Shown here piece by piece: positions 11,024-22,014 of a stretch of DNA of 64,000 nucleotides. A program made the position numbers and the translations under genes. This DNA comes from Agroathelia rolfsii (taxonomy: Eukaryota; Basidiomycota; Agaricomycetes; Amylocorticiales; Amylocorticiaceae). Location: positions 3,038,001-3,102,000 of the forward strand of contig JABRWF010000001.1 in NCBI GenBank assembly GCA_018343915.1, in the 5' to 3' direction. How positions within the stretch are numbered: position 1 is the stretch's first letter; every line of letters begins with the position of its first letter. The notes under the pieces are model-generated. The model was not told the origin of the DNA. It made no database searches and saw nothing but the letters and a program-made list of their open reading frames with translations.

Positions 11024-13295
11024 TTAGGCACCAACCGCGACCTCTTTTGGAGCCGCAGGAGCACCATGAGCCACAGCAGCGAACGATACAGGTCGTGTGG
11101 GCGCTACCGTCGCTGACACAGGAGCTGCGGCGGCATGACTATCCCCGTTTGCCTCGGGGCGAGCAGCAACGGGAGCATCAGAAGCCTATTCATGCACCGA
11201 TCAGCCGCCTGATGAAAAGGCAACCTTATATTTAAATTAAAAAGCGAGGACGGACCTTGACAGAATCCGGGGACGCCGCGCGCGTAGATGCCGACTCCTT
11301 TCGCGGGGCGGGAGCCGAGAGAATCTGCGCTGCTGTAGGACCGTTGCTCATACCGTTGACGCCAGGACTACGCAACGGTGGGGTCGTCGACCCGCCGAGG
11401 ACTGGGAAATCATCTGCACTCGGCAGGCGCTGTTTGACCGGCGGGGGCGCGGGCACGGGTCCGGACGCACGCTTGTCGAAACGGCCATGGTTATGGTTGT
11501 GGGGCCTGAATCCAGACCCGTAACGTGGCCCATGGCCGTTGTGGCCATTGACACTGTTGTTGCTGTTGTTATTACCACCCTCAGACGGTTGAGAACGGTT
11601 AGTGTGAGGAACAGCAGCAGTTGGAGCGCCATTGGGCTGCACAGGGGCGTCTTGCACTGAGACATTTGCCATTTTCTCCTCTAGGCCAGTAGTGCCATTA
11701 GGCTGAGGATGGGGCACGTGGGGGCGCCTAGGACCCTTGCCGTTTCCATTGTTGCCAAAGTGCGGAGGATGCCAGGCTCCATTGGCTTCAGGCACGACAT
11801 GTGCAAAACGGCATGCATCACTGATCACATAAGAGTCATTAGTCAACAAAAACTTTGAATGGATATTGCATTGAGACAGAAAAACTCACCCGTTCCAGCA
11901 CTTGCCCGATGGGAAGAATAGGCATGGTGGTTTACGTGAAAATGAACCCTTGCGAATGCTTCCCCTCCGATTATGTCCAGCCGGATTACGGTGTCCCGCA
12001 TGAGGAACTGGGGGAGGCGCGGGGTACGCCTCCGCTTGAGGCACTGCTGGCTGCGGAACTGGGAGCGGTGGCGCATGCGATTGGTCTGGCAATACAACCG
12101 GAACGGAGTTGGCCGGATCCTGCGCAGGACCCTCCTGTTGAGCATCCGGTGACGAAGCAGCAGCCAGATGGACATCAGGATATCCTCCGCCATTCGGGGC
12201 TTGCTCACCCAATGGAGAAGGCGCCATCATCTGGCCCGGGGGTGGCAGTTGCGCAGGCGAAAAATTGGGCGCCATAGGTGACAAGACAGGATAATGACCT
12301 GTTGCTGCGGCGTGGTTGGAACTGAATTGGTTCAGGGAGGGAGAGACCAATTCAGAGCCTTGAGGCGTATGACCATAGGGAGACGTGGCTGATTGAGGAG
12401 ACATGGGAGGCGGAACGCCGTTCGCCTGTGGAGGGAATGGAGGCGGAGGCATAGGGTAGTAGTTAGGCGGATAGCCTGGTTGCTGCGCCCCTATGGGGTC
12501 ATATGGACCGGGGTATTGCCCTGGGGGAGGCATAGAGCCGGGATAAAACGGTCCAGAAGGATGCAAGAACATACAACTGGCGCCGTATCGGCACGCTGGG
12601 AAATACCGACATGGGATGAAGCGGGCTACATCAGGTGGTGGTAAATGGCCCGAAGTCGGTGCGCCATGGTGATGTTCGCCAGAAGGGGGTGGAGGGGGTG
12701 GGTAGAATGGTACAGCACCCTCGGGAGGGGGCGGAGGATAGTACATATATGGGCCAGGTGGGGGCGGAGGATAGAAGTGTTGCTGCGGCTGATGCGCATG
12801 TTCTCCGTTAGGTTCAACGGGGTAGCCGGGCTCTTCACCATGGGGTGGAAGAGGAGCACGTTTCATTTTGGCGGCCTGCAAAGCATTCAGAATGGCGGGG
12901 TCTGACGTGTATGACTCAGGTGGGCCTTGCGCGGACGGGTTAGACGGATCAGCGCCTAGAGGACGAAGATAGGTTAGTGCGACATGTAAAAGGCTACGTC
13001 AATGTAGAGGATGCGTACCATGATCGAGGAGGGCCTGCACCACAACGACATGGCCGTTTTTTACCGCTTCGATGAGAGGAGTCGATCCCGTTTGATCTGG
13101 AGAAAGACAGGGATGAGTACATACATCACAAACAACAGAACACGATGACCAATGCATAGTGGGATGCGGATGGAGCAAGGCTATTGGAATAGCACCTTTG
13201 ATCTCAATATCGACGCCGGAGGGACCACTACTGAGCTGTTCAAGTACGCTGTCGATGTTTCCCTCGGAAGAGGCCGTCCAGAGTGCAGAGACCAT
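11024..13295 (-). CDS. Ankyrin-repeat and CCCH zinc-finger protein (656 aa)
   Basis: Inferred exons: 13196-13295, 13019-13096, 11890-12955, 11256-11820, 11024-11185 (657 codons with stop). The start MVSALWTASSEGN opens an N-terminal ankyrin pair (about 1-60: GSTPLIEAVKNGHVVVVQ is the clearest unit). A long Pro/Gly/Tyr-rich middle follows, with many PPP runs. Two CCCH zinc knuckles are seen: CRYFPACRYGASCMFLH (CX5CX5CX3H) and CLFFPSGKC..CRFAH (CX7CX5CX3H); the second is split by the intron 11821-11889. The C terminus is Asn/Ser/Ala-rich and ends in a Pro/Ala tail. This suggests an RNA-binding, post-transcriptional regulator, likely cytoplasmic. Ankyrin plus tandem CCCH also occurs in plant TZF proteins; a direct functional match is not claimed. 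Confidence 0.8.
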
Positions 13296-13738
13296 TGGAT
13301 GAGCGAGAATGGGTAAGGTAGGAAGGCAACACGAGTGCTTTCTTGGTCGGTGGGACGACGAGAGAGGGTCGTGAGAGCAGGAGACGAGTGAGGGGATGGC
13401 GAGGATGAGGAGGACAAGAGCAGAGTTGGCACGACGAACACCCAAGCGGCAAAAATCCGCTCGAAAAAAAAAAAAATCGAAAAAAGCAAAAACACGGAAA
13501 CATTAATGAAAATTACGAAATAAATCTAGAAAATCAGCCAGTTAAAATCGCAAGAAATGGACCCGGCACCAAATCAGGAAAGTATGCGCCACGCGGCGGA
13601 TATCGGACATTACCTTCCGGCTCTATTAGGGTTCCCTGCCGACCGCGGCGATGGCGTTATATTCGACTCGGAGCTCTCGACGCGTATGGTGGCAAATGCT
13701 GTATTTTCAAACTGCATAGTAGTGTCGAGCGCATATAT
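13296..13738. other. Intergenic region, upstream of the CCCH gene
   Basis: Between two minus-strand genes in series. It holds the 5' region of the ankyrin-CCCH gene, with A tracts near 13465-13495, and the 3' region of the dehydrogenase gene. Nothing else is recognised. Confidence 0.45.
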
Positions 13739-15120
13739 TCATATGTCTAACCCCAGCTTGACCATCAAAGCCTTCACCTTCTTCCCTGCTGCTGCCTCAG
13801 GCAGCACGAGTTCTTTGGCAGGCGGTGTCGATAGTAGATCCCGCACACCGTCTTGCACATTGGCGCCTTCATATAGGACCTCGTAGATCTATGGCGGGAT
13901 AATATGTTAGATACCTATCCATTCATAACGCATGACCAATATTCACCTTGTTCGCAATTGACGCCGTTACACCCAACTCATCGATGATTGCCTTCACACC
14001 CTTGGCCGTCGTTACACCCTCTGCAACACTTCCTAGAGTGTCGAGGATGACCGGCAACGGTTCTCCTTTGCCGAGACGATATCCCACCGTGTAGTTACGC
14101 GAGTTGGAGCTCGTGCATGTCAGAAACAGATCGCCCACGCCTGCAAGGCCGAGGAACGTCAAGGGAGACGCTCCGTATGCAACGCCGATCCGAGTCATCT
14201 CGCTCAGGCCACGAGTGATGAGCATGGCTCGCGTATTGGCCTCGAAGCCCAAGCCGTCTGCCATGCCTGCGGCAATTGCATACACGTTCTTGAGTGCACC
14301 CGCCAGCTCAATGCCTATCGGATCTTCACCAATATAACTATGAATGTCGCTAGTGTGTCAATAACTAGACATATGTGCACTTTATCGCCAAGATGGCAAA
14401 GAATCGAAACGGACCATCTGAACCATGGCTGGTGGAATATTTTCGATGCTTGTACGGCTTGGGATTCGGTTAGTGAAGCTACGGATACAGATGTGGGTTG
14501 TCTCTTGACAATCTCTTTAGCGAAAGATGGCCCAGACTAAGAAAAAAGGGCAAGATATAAACATCCAGGCACCAAAAGGAGGAAGTGAGAGAGACCAAGT
14601 GCATACAATGAACGTTGCTTTCCTGGCAATATCCTTTCCACACGTGTCGGCGATAATCTCAAGTGTCAAGGCTTGCGTGCCAATCTCGATACCCTTATTG
14701 ACAAATATGAGCAAGGGGAGACGGTCGCCGTGCAAATGAGGCTGGAGCGTGGTCAAGACAGCTCGCAGTCCTTGCGTGGGTATGGCAAATAACAGCACAT
14801 CCATAGTTTTCAGAAAGTCATTATCAGGGATTTGGGGTCCAATAGCGACAATATTATTCGATAGTTCATGATCCTTAAAGTAGACAGTCCGTTTGTGTTC
14901 TCGTAGATATTTTACTGTTGTCTTGCAGGGTAAGCTGATGTCTACCAGCCAGGGGCTGCGTAAGCACGTCGCGCATACCTTGCTCCTCGTCCCTCGACCA
15001 GAGAAAGACGTCGTGGTCAGAGTCGCCAAGATGATCGGCAAGACAACTGCCAAAGTTGCCTGCACCGAAGACGGCGATCTTGGACTTGGGGGGCTGGGGT
15101 GTTCCTAGTCTGGAAAGCAT
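13739..15120 (-). CDS. NAD(P)-dependent glycerol-3-phosphate dehydrogenase, bacterial GpsA type
   Basis: Interconverts dihydroxyacetone phosphate and sn-glycerol 3-phosphate, feeding phospholipid synthesis. Exons: 14979-15120, 14607-14914, 14415-14536, 13947-14337, 13739-13888 (370 aa from the ATG at 15120). The Rossmann motif is FGAGNFGSCLADHL; then SGPSFAKEIV, GIELAGALKNVYAIAAGMADG, LITRGLSEMTR and AGVGDLFLTCTSSNSRN. These match the bacterial/plastid GpsA pattern (SGPSFA, AGLGDL.LTCT, SRN) rather than the yeast/animal Gpd1 pattern known to me. An in-frame upstream ATG at 15291 would add 57 residues rich in Arg, Ser and Ala with hardly any acidic residues, like a mitochondrial presequence. 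The first exon junction was chosen to give DEEQVKYLREHKR. The gene is divergent from SED5. Enzyme call is secure; the compartment is open. Confidence 0.92.
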
Positions 15121-15532
15121 AGTACTGGCGTGAAAGGGAGAGTGCAAAGACGAATGGTGATATCTCGTGTTATAAAGCGAAAAACCGTGCCTGAATATAG
15201 ACTGTCTGCAGGTGTCGCGTGCACGAGGACGTGAGATTGCAGCAAAAGCAGCAGCAGCAGGAGAGGCAGCAGGCCTGAGCAGCGCGCGCATGTGTTACTG
15301 CCAGTGCCAGTGGTCCCGCACTGCCAATCGTCGAGGACGTCAGTGGACCGTGTCCCGAGTTCCGACGCTTCCGGTCCCTCGGGACTGGCGTGTTCCAGGG
15401 ACAGGCCACTCATTGCCTCTGCTATTAGCCCACTAGCAGCTCCTCCATCTGCGCAGTCTTGTAGACGCACTCGCTCCATACTCACGGTCTTTCTTTCTCT
15501 TGTCTATATTCACACATACCCACACCTCAGCA
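15121..15532. promoter_or_regulatory. Divergent region GPD (GpsA type) / SED5
   Basis: Only about 240-410 bp separate the two starts, depending on which dehydrogenase ATG is used. The part 15121-15291 reads as an open in-frame N-terminal extension of the dehydrogenase. No TATA box is clear. Confidence 0.5.
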
Positions 15533-16982
15533 ATGCCAATTCAAGACCGCACAAACGAATTCAGAGCCTGTGTCGACTCCATCCGCTCAAGATCATCTGC
15601 CCGCGGCGGCTCGGATGTAAGGCAGCGGCTCCTCACTCGAGAGAAGGGTGGGGACAAGAGCGAATTCTCCAGAATGGCGTCTGCAATCAGCAAGGACATC
15701 AGCAGCACCGCCCTCAAGCTCGGAAAGCTTGCACAGTGTAAGTGCTGGATTATTCCTCGATTCTTATGAAGCAGCAGCAACTGAACGTCACATTCACACT
15801 CTATACATTGACATGCATATGCATATGTACAGTGGCGAAGCGCAAGACTCTATTCGATGACCGGCCTGTTGAAATTAGCGTCAGTTTGCAGCAATTTACC
15901 CTTCGAATTGTGTCGACTTCTTTCCATCACCTCGTGGCAGCTGACATTGGCATACATGTGCTTTCTTGCCCCCTTCTAGGAACTCACATACATCATTAAA
16001 CAAGACATTGCCAGCATCAACAAGCAAATAGCATCCTTGCAAGCTTATCAAAAACAGCGCAGTGCGCAAGCATCCAAGTCATCCGATACAAAGCAAATTG
16101 AAGAGCATAATCACAACGTCGTCATGCTCCTACAAAGCCGGCTGGCCAGCACCAGCATGATGTTCAAGGACGTACTCGAAGTGCGGACACAAGTGCGTTT
16201 CGTTTATGCCCAGACTCAGGCATTCACCCAGCACCTAATCATGGGCTATCTGCGCAGAACATGAAGGAGTCTAAAGATAGAACCGAGCAGTTCATGTACT
16301 CTACCACAGCAGCCGCTTCGCAAGCTCCTTCAAGTACGTTGCTTTTCACATTTTGCTATAATCTGTACACTTATCTATGACTTACCAGATTCTTTACTTT
16401 TCAACCAACAACGGGCGGACCCCATGGGCGACGGCAGCGCCACCCGACTCGATTCAAAGGGCAAACGTCCAGATCGCCGTGGAAACGGCGATATGCTTGC
16501 ACTAGACCTGACCTCAGCAGAAGAAGGCACTGCCTCTGGTGGCGACGGGGCCTTCATGCAGATGCAACTTGTAGAACAACAGGTACATTGTCCCTTGCTT
16601 TTTTGTTCTTCGTATTCCATACTTACCCTATCTTAGGACAACTATATTCAATCACGCACAACAGCTATCGAATCCATTGAATCTACTATTGCCGAGCTCG
16701 GTCAAATCTTCCAGCAGCTGGCCCACATGGTCGCCGAACAACGCGAGACGGTGCAGCGCATCGATGCAGACACGATTGACATTGCCAATAATGTCAGTGG
16801 CGCACAGCGGGAGCTCCTCAAGTACTACGCGAGCATTTCAAGCAATCGATGGTTAATGCTGAAAGTGTTTGGTGTTCTTATCGTATTTGTATGTCTCTTT
16901 TCTTGTCGGTTTCTTGGCTGGAAACGACGATTGCTGACAAACTCTTGTGTCGTAGTTCCTTATCTTTATTCTCGTATCTTAG
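15533..16982 (+). CDS. SED5: Syntaxin Sed5, Qa-SNARE of the Golgi (337 aa)
   Basis: Acts in fusion of ER-derived vesicles with the cis-Golgi and in intra-Golgi transport. Seven exons: 15533-15737, 15833-15879, 15980-16192, 16258-16333, 16389-16582, 16637-16888, 16956-16982. The very N terminus, MPIQDRTNEF, is the DRTxEF peptide that binds the SM protein Sly1 in known Sed5 proteins, which fixes the start. Helices of the Habc domain follow (ELTYIIKQDIASINKQI and on). The SNARE helix carries DNYIQSRTTAIESIESTIAE, then FQQLAHMVAEQRETVQRID. A C-terminal membrane anchor (LMLKVFGVLIVFFLIFILVS) is split by the last intron, leaving a 27-nt final exon. Length and layout fit the family. Confidence 0.95.
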
Positions 16983-17485
16983 ACGTACCCAACAGTTCAT
17001 CTGTTGGACAGCCTACGACAAACGAGATGCACCCTCTTTCGTTTTTCTGTCTTTATAAACTTCTGTTTTTGCATATGTACATACTATCATTTCATTTTCA
17101 TGGACATCATTTACCTTCTTCCTTTTCCAACGCGCGCGTAATGGATATCTCCTTCCTCCTTGTCATCTCTTTCCCACCCTGAACAACGCATCGAGTATGT
17201 AGTAGCGACTGTTCAAATACATAGATATTGGAAACACTATAATCAGAAGGCATTGATGTGAACAAGTAGGAGCGTGACGTGGCCAGTTTCTAATTGTGTT
17301 ATGTTGCACAGACAGTATAAATATGAATAGCAACAGCTGACAAGAAAATCAATCAACATAGTACGCGACCGTCCATGGTCACATCTCTAGATTCATATAG
17401 GCGACAATACATTCTATCTATGATTGTAGCTCTATTATATGAATCAGTCTTTTTTTCTATAATTCTATGCGTCTCTGTGTGATCC
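16983..17485. other. Convergent intergenic region
   Basis: AT-rich 3' flank of SED5 facing the end of the decayed SDR. No gene recognised. Confidence 0.4.
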
Positions 17486-17628
17486 TCAAGGGTTCAGGGC
17501 CTCGAAGCCACCATCAATAGATAAACTCTGTCCACTCAGGTAACCTACTCCAGGTGATGCCAAATATACAGCCATAGCTGCCATCTCGCTAGGTCTATGA
17601 TGAGAATCAGCCTGAGATCCCATTCTAG

Positions 17629-17666
<38 letters not shown>

Positions 17667-18770
17667 ATCGAGAAGGACTCACAATCCAGCACGATGAATC
17701 TGGAAGCCACCAACTGCACCAGGCCAGGGCCGAGAAGTTACTATGGAATCCTTGACCCCTTGGCTTGTAGTCATCTCAGAGACAAACGGACCAGGGGCGA
17801 TGGCATTCACTCGGATTGGCAGACCGTGCATAGCAAGTTCGTGCGCTAGAACCCGTGTGAAGTGTTCAGCGGTTCGTTTGCTGATGGCATATGCGTGCCA
17901 ATTATTGAGATGCGTGAGGTGGCAGGTTATGATATTCTCCGGATAGTGCACTACATACTCTAGTCAAGGTGACATTGGTCTTGCCGAACAATGCTGGAAA
18001 TATTGATGATACCGGAAGTGCCGCTTGAGCAGTAGTTTTCTTGGCTGCATCTTTAGTGAGCAGATCAAGGAACACAACAGTGACGAAATAGATTGAGGCG
18101 GTATTGGATGAGAAAATGTTGGTCCAATTCTTGAATATATTCTCGAACAGGGTTTCACCAACTGATTTTGCGTCATTACTCACCGACCGAGGATTAGTGG
18201 CAATACGGGTAACATCACCCATGACTCCAGCACTCAGGAGAAAAATAAATGGGCTTTTGAGGAGAAAATAGTAGGACTGGAGGTAACTTATTCACGAGGA
18301 AATCGAGTTTTTACTTTCAATTTCCTTGTACAACTGCCGATATGGGAGCCTTGTCGGTTACATCCATTACGAGCCTGAAAATAGTATCTTGTGTTAGAGA
18401 TGGTTTCAAAGTGGGAAATTTGTCCGAGCAGAGTCAGTACTGACGGTTGTAGTGGGACTCTGGGTCCCTCAATAGGAAGCTCAGAAGCCTGCTCAAGAAC
18501 ATGTCTCCTTCGACCTGTGATGTAGACTGTAGCGCCATTGGCTGCGAGACCCTGAGCAATGTAAAGGCCACTGGACAACGGTTAGATTTGAGCTCATGAG
18601 GTCGATCATTCGATGATATACACATAATGGCAACTTAGCTGTCGAGGTTAGCGATCGTAGATACACGGAAATCAAGCGTATTTCACAAGTGATATCTGAA
18701 TTGATTGGGTAAAGCAGGGATACCCTGAGTAAATTGCGATCCTTGGGTGGTTTCCCGCAGGCCATCAAGC
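17486..18770 (-). pseudogene. Decayed short-chain dehydrogenase/reductase (SDR)
   Basis: Clear SDR pieces lie in order on the minus strand: GLYIAQGLAANGATVYITGR (about 18500-18575), MDVTDKAPISAVV (about 18340), a KLDFLVNK-like piece where NNAG is expected, ASIYFVTVVFLDLLTK, SGTSGIINISS, the active-site YAISK, then IRVNAIAPGPF and the C-terminal YLSGQSLSIDGGFEALNP ending at 17486. They cannot be joined cleanly. The frame shifts near 18310-18330 with in-frame stops, and again near 18020-18045, where the INISS motif lies in a different frame from its neighbours. The glycine-rich TGxxxGxG motif is not intact; only a degenerate remnant is seen near 18745. A 36-bp A tract sits at about 17632-17664, probably in an intron. 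Best read as a pseudogene; sequencing errors are an alternative. Confidence 0.6.
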
Positions 18771-19593
18771 TAGTGCCAGTGTCCGGGCCCTTTTATAAGC
18801 CATCGTAAGAAGCCTGATACTTATATCAGTGGGACACAGTCAAATCCCAGTTCTTGTATCATTGCGTAAATTTCGAGTTCTGCATTAAATATGAAACAGT
18901 TCATGAAATAGGTGTAAGTATAGGCCGGGAGATGTCAAACCATGCCATATATGATACGGTCACATGTAAAAATCAAAGGAATCCGAAAGTTACAAAGATT
19001 GCACATGGAGACCATATTGAGGCTCATTGCGTGCTTCGCCGAGGTCCCAGTGGTACTAACAGTGGACGCCAGCGAGTCATGTATGACTCGTGATCAGAAG
19101 CAAAATAATCAGGCTGAGATTCAATAGAATGGCGTAACGATGTTTTCGGTGCCTATATATACGAGACCATTTCAACTTGATCGTACATGTACCACTGGCG
19201 GGCAGAGCACCACAATTTGCAAATACCAGTGCGTCAAAAACGATTCAACAAGTCAGCATTATCACAAGTGGTTTTACTAGTGTTCCAGTGTTGCCGTACT
19301 TAGTTGGGCCATTATCATGTTCATGCATTGCATTGAGCTGAAACTATGAACCACCTCGCCTACCACCAGCCGCCGGCAACTGGTACACCACCTGTTTAGG
19401 AAGTCAGGATATGCACAACTGGGGGAAATACCACTGCGGTGGTCGTAATATCCAAATATATATGCCGCCATTTATTATGCAAAGCGAGTTGTCTAGGCAT
19501 ATATAACGTATCTTAGGCTACTCGGACTGGACTTGATCCCAGGTCAACATTCGCCACCTAGCTACTCTTGATATCATCAATACTTTTTGCCAC
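18771..19593. other. Intergenic region
   Basis: No gene seen. It precedes the F-box gene on the plus strand; a TATATATA motif at about 19153 is too far from the start to be assigned. Confidence 0.4.
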
Positions 19594-21408
19594 ATGAGTT
19601 CGAAAGAAATTCAAGTACAAATCGACTCGAAGATCAGAATAACCGACTCGGACGAGATGCGCCGTCAGCTCTGTCTCTCGAGGAATACGTTATCTCTCAT
19701 CAATATCCTTCCTACGGAGATCCTAGTCCGAATTTTTCTTCAGGTTATCGCAGTTTCTGGGAAGAGTTTTGTAGGACCTGCTTCGTTACTGATATCGTAG
19801 TAACTAATATTGCCACTAAAATTCCAGGTGCCACTGATCACCCATGTTTGCACCCATTGGCGTTCAATTGCGATTTCCACACCTTTACTCTGGGTTTCAC
19901 ACTTCCCTCACAGTCGCGATGGTATTCAAACATTTCTGGAACGCTCAAAAAATGCCCCGCTCTACATAAACATACAAGACGGACTCAAGGGTGGGATCAT
20001 TGATTACTGGCCGCTTTTTCGTCCACTCATGTACCGAACCCGCGAGCTGTCCCTTCAGTTTGGGCCAAAAGGATTCGGAATACCTGGAGTATATCATCCT
20101 CAAGGAAGTATTTGGCATCTTGGCTTTTTCAACAGTGTATCCAATTCATCAAAACTTATCCTAAACATTCTCAACAACATCCCGGAATGCATTGAATCAC
20201 TCGAGTTATCTATAGTGGACCACTCCAACAGATATTGGGCCCCTCCACTTGTTCGACCCCGCGGCCTCAATTTATTTCCACGTCTCCGTCGTCTTCACTT
20301 TCGTAATTTTCGCTTCGACTGGGGATGTGGAATAGTCAAAGATCTCCATGTGTTAATCATTAGGAATGACAGTATAGACATTGGATGGTTTAGAGAAAAT
20401 CTGCAGATCTTGTTAGATGTTGTTGAGGCATGCCCTCGCATCCAGCACCTGGAGTTGGTTCTTCCAGGCTATGGTGCCGAGGAAAACCTCCATCTCAGAC
20501 CGTCAAGAGAAGGCGCATTAACCCCCCTGGCCTATCTTCAAACAGCCACCATCTCAGGAAGTTTGGGCGCGCTGTTCTTGACTTGCTTTACATTACCGGT
20601 CGCAGAAGCTGTAGATGTTTGGGCTCAGATCCCGGCTACTGCTCCGGATGATGTTAATGCCGTCGTCATGAACAACATCTTAGGTGTTTTAAGCCGGCGG
20701 GATTATCCTTTGATTGAGCTCAATACCATGGTGTGGAAGGGGAGATCTGATATTGCGGATAGTGCATGCTTTCATGTTACTGCAGTAATTCAAATACCTT
20801 CCTTTGAAACGGATATCAAGCTCGTAGGACCACCAAATAGTAACATGCAATCAAGAGGTTTAGGCCCGGGCTACATCAATTTCAGAGTTTTTTTTCAACA
20901 AGGACCCAATATTGATCCACAAATAGTTCTGGATGGAATTCTTCAAACAGAGGCACCAGCTATGACCAGACTTGGGTGCCATTTTCACTCAGCTCACTCC
21001 CCTATCTCTCCATTATTTTGGACGCGTACCTTTTCGAAGACTCCGCATTTGGAAATCCTGTCATTGGAGAGGTGTTCATTTGCTGTGTTCACTAGTGCTC
21101 TAATGGCTCTTGAGCCTGTTTCGCGCGATGAATGCCCATCAGCGTGGGTTGAACGTTCACAGACTGAAGGATCAGCGACAGACGACGACTGTAGTAATCC
21201 GAAGAAGCTTCCATTACCGCATCTCAAGGAATTAATAATACCGAAAAGTCCTCCCCATCACGTATCCGGGTCAAGACAACCTTTTTGCACATACGAGCAA
21301 GTGAAAGAATTAGTAGAACGTTGCCTTTCTGCACGAGCGAAGTATGGATGTAAAATCGAAAACTTTCATGTACCTCGACCACCTCAGCACACAAGACTCG
21401 GGATGTAG
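19594..21408 (+). CDS. F-box protein with leucine-rich-like C-terminal region (585 aa)
   Basis: Exons 19594-19770 and 19828-21408; the 57-nt intron splits the F-box. The ATG at 19594 starts MSSKEIQVQID. The F-box runs over about residues 35-85: INILPTEILVRIFLQVIA, then VPLITHVCTHWRSIAISTPLLW. This is the typical agaricomycete F-box, which binds Skp1 in SCF ubiquitin ligases. The remaining 500 residues show irregular leucine-rich-type segments (for example CIESLELSIVD, LFPRLRRLHFRNFRF, RIQHLELVLPG) that would select substrates. Such genes form large, fast-evolving families in mushrooms, so the substrate cannot be guessed. The gene stands alone between a pseudogene and the secreted repeat gene. 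Confidence 0.85.
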
Positions 21409-22014
21409 TAAGTCTCTAGATATTTGAGTTTGTCCATTCACATATTAATCCCGACTTTTTCTTTTCTTTTCTTTTCTTTTTTAGAGGGGGGGGGTGACTC
21501 TTATTCAGAAGCAGGGTCGATAAATGAGAATTTACAAGTGCTGGAATCAACGTATATTTTCTGTGGACTTCTTTGACTTAACCTCAACGTTTATCATATC
21601 ATGATGCTCGTTTTCAAACATCATAATTCTGTATCACTGTTAATTGAGTCACCACTATCGTCTATATATGAACTCAAAATGGCATGTTTTCTGCTCTGAA
21701 AATGGTAGTGTAGGAAAAGCCTTGATATATAGCACTAAAAATACTGACACACGCATTTATCATTAGAGTCGGTGGTTGATAAGTGATATTTATCGGTAGA
21801 GAATTGCAATCGGCGAATCTCAAGCGTATACGGTGCCAGTGCCTGCCAATAGCTTATTATTTTTCTTTCTTTAGTATCTCCCTCACTTTCACACCGGTTT
21901 GTTACTACGGAAAACAAAATAAACAAACGGAGGGTCGTAAAACACAGTACACATAATTATCTTTACTCGTTTCAAAATCAAGACGATTTACAAGTAATCA
22001 AATAATCTGTTCTT
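21409..22014. other. Convergent intergenic region with CTTTT repeat
   Basis: Holds the 3' ends of the F-box gene and the secreted repeat gene. A short tandem of CTTTT units (about 21459-21480) and a G tract (about 21485-21494) follow the F-box stop. Nothing else is recognised. Confidence 0.5.

Noticed and set aside
14941..14978. A 37-nt intron in the dehydrogenase gene (acceptor GGTAG)
   Set aside because: Shorter than usual for fungi; the 64-nt intron ending ACAACAG keeps phase and gives the better DEEQVKYLREHKR sequence.
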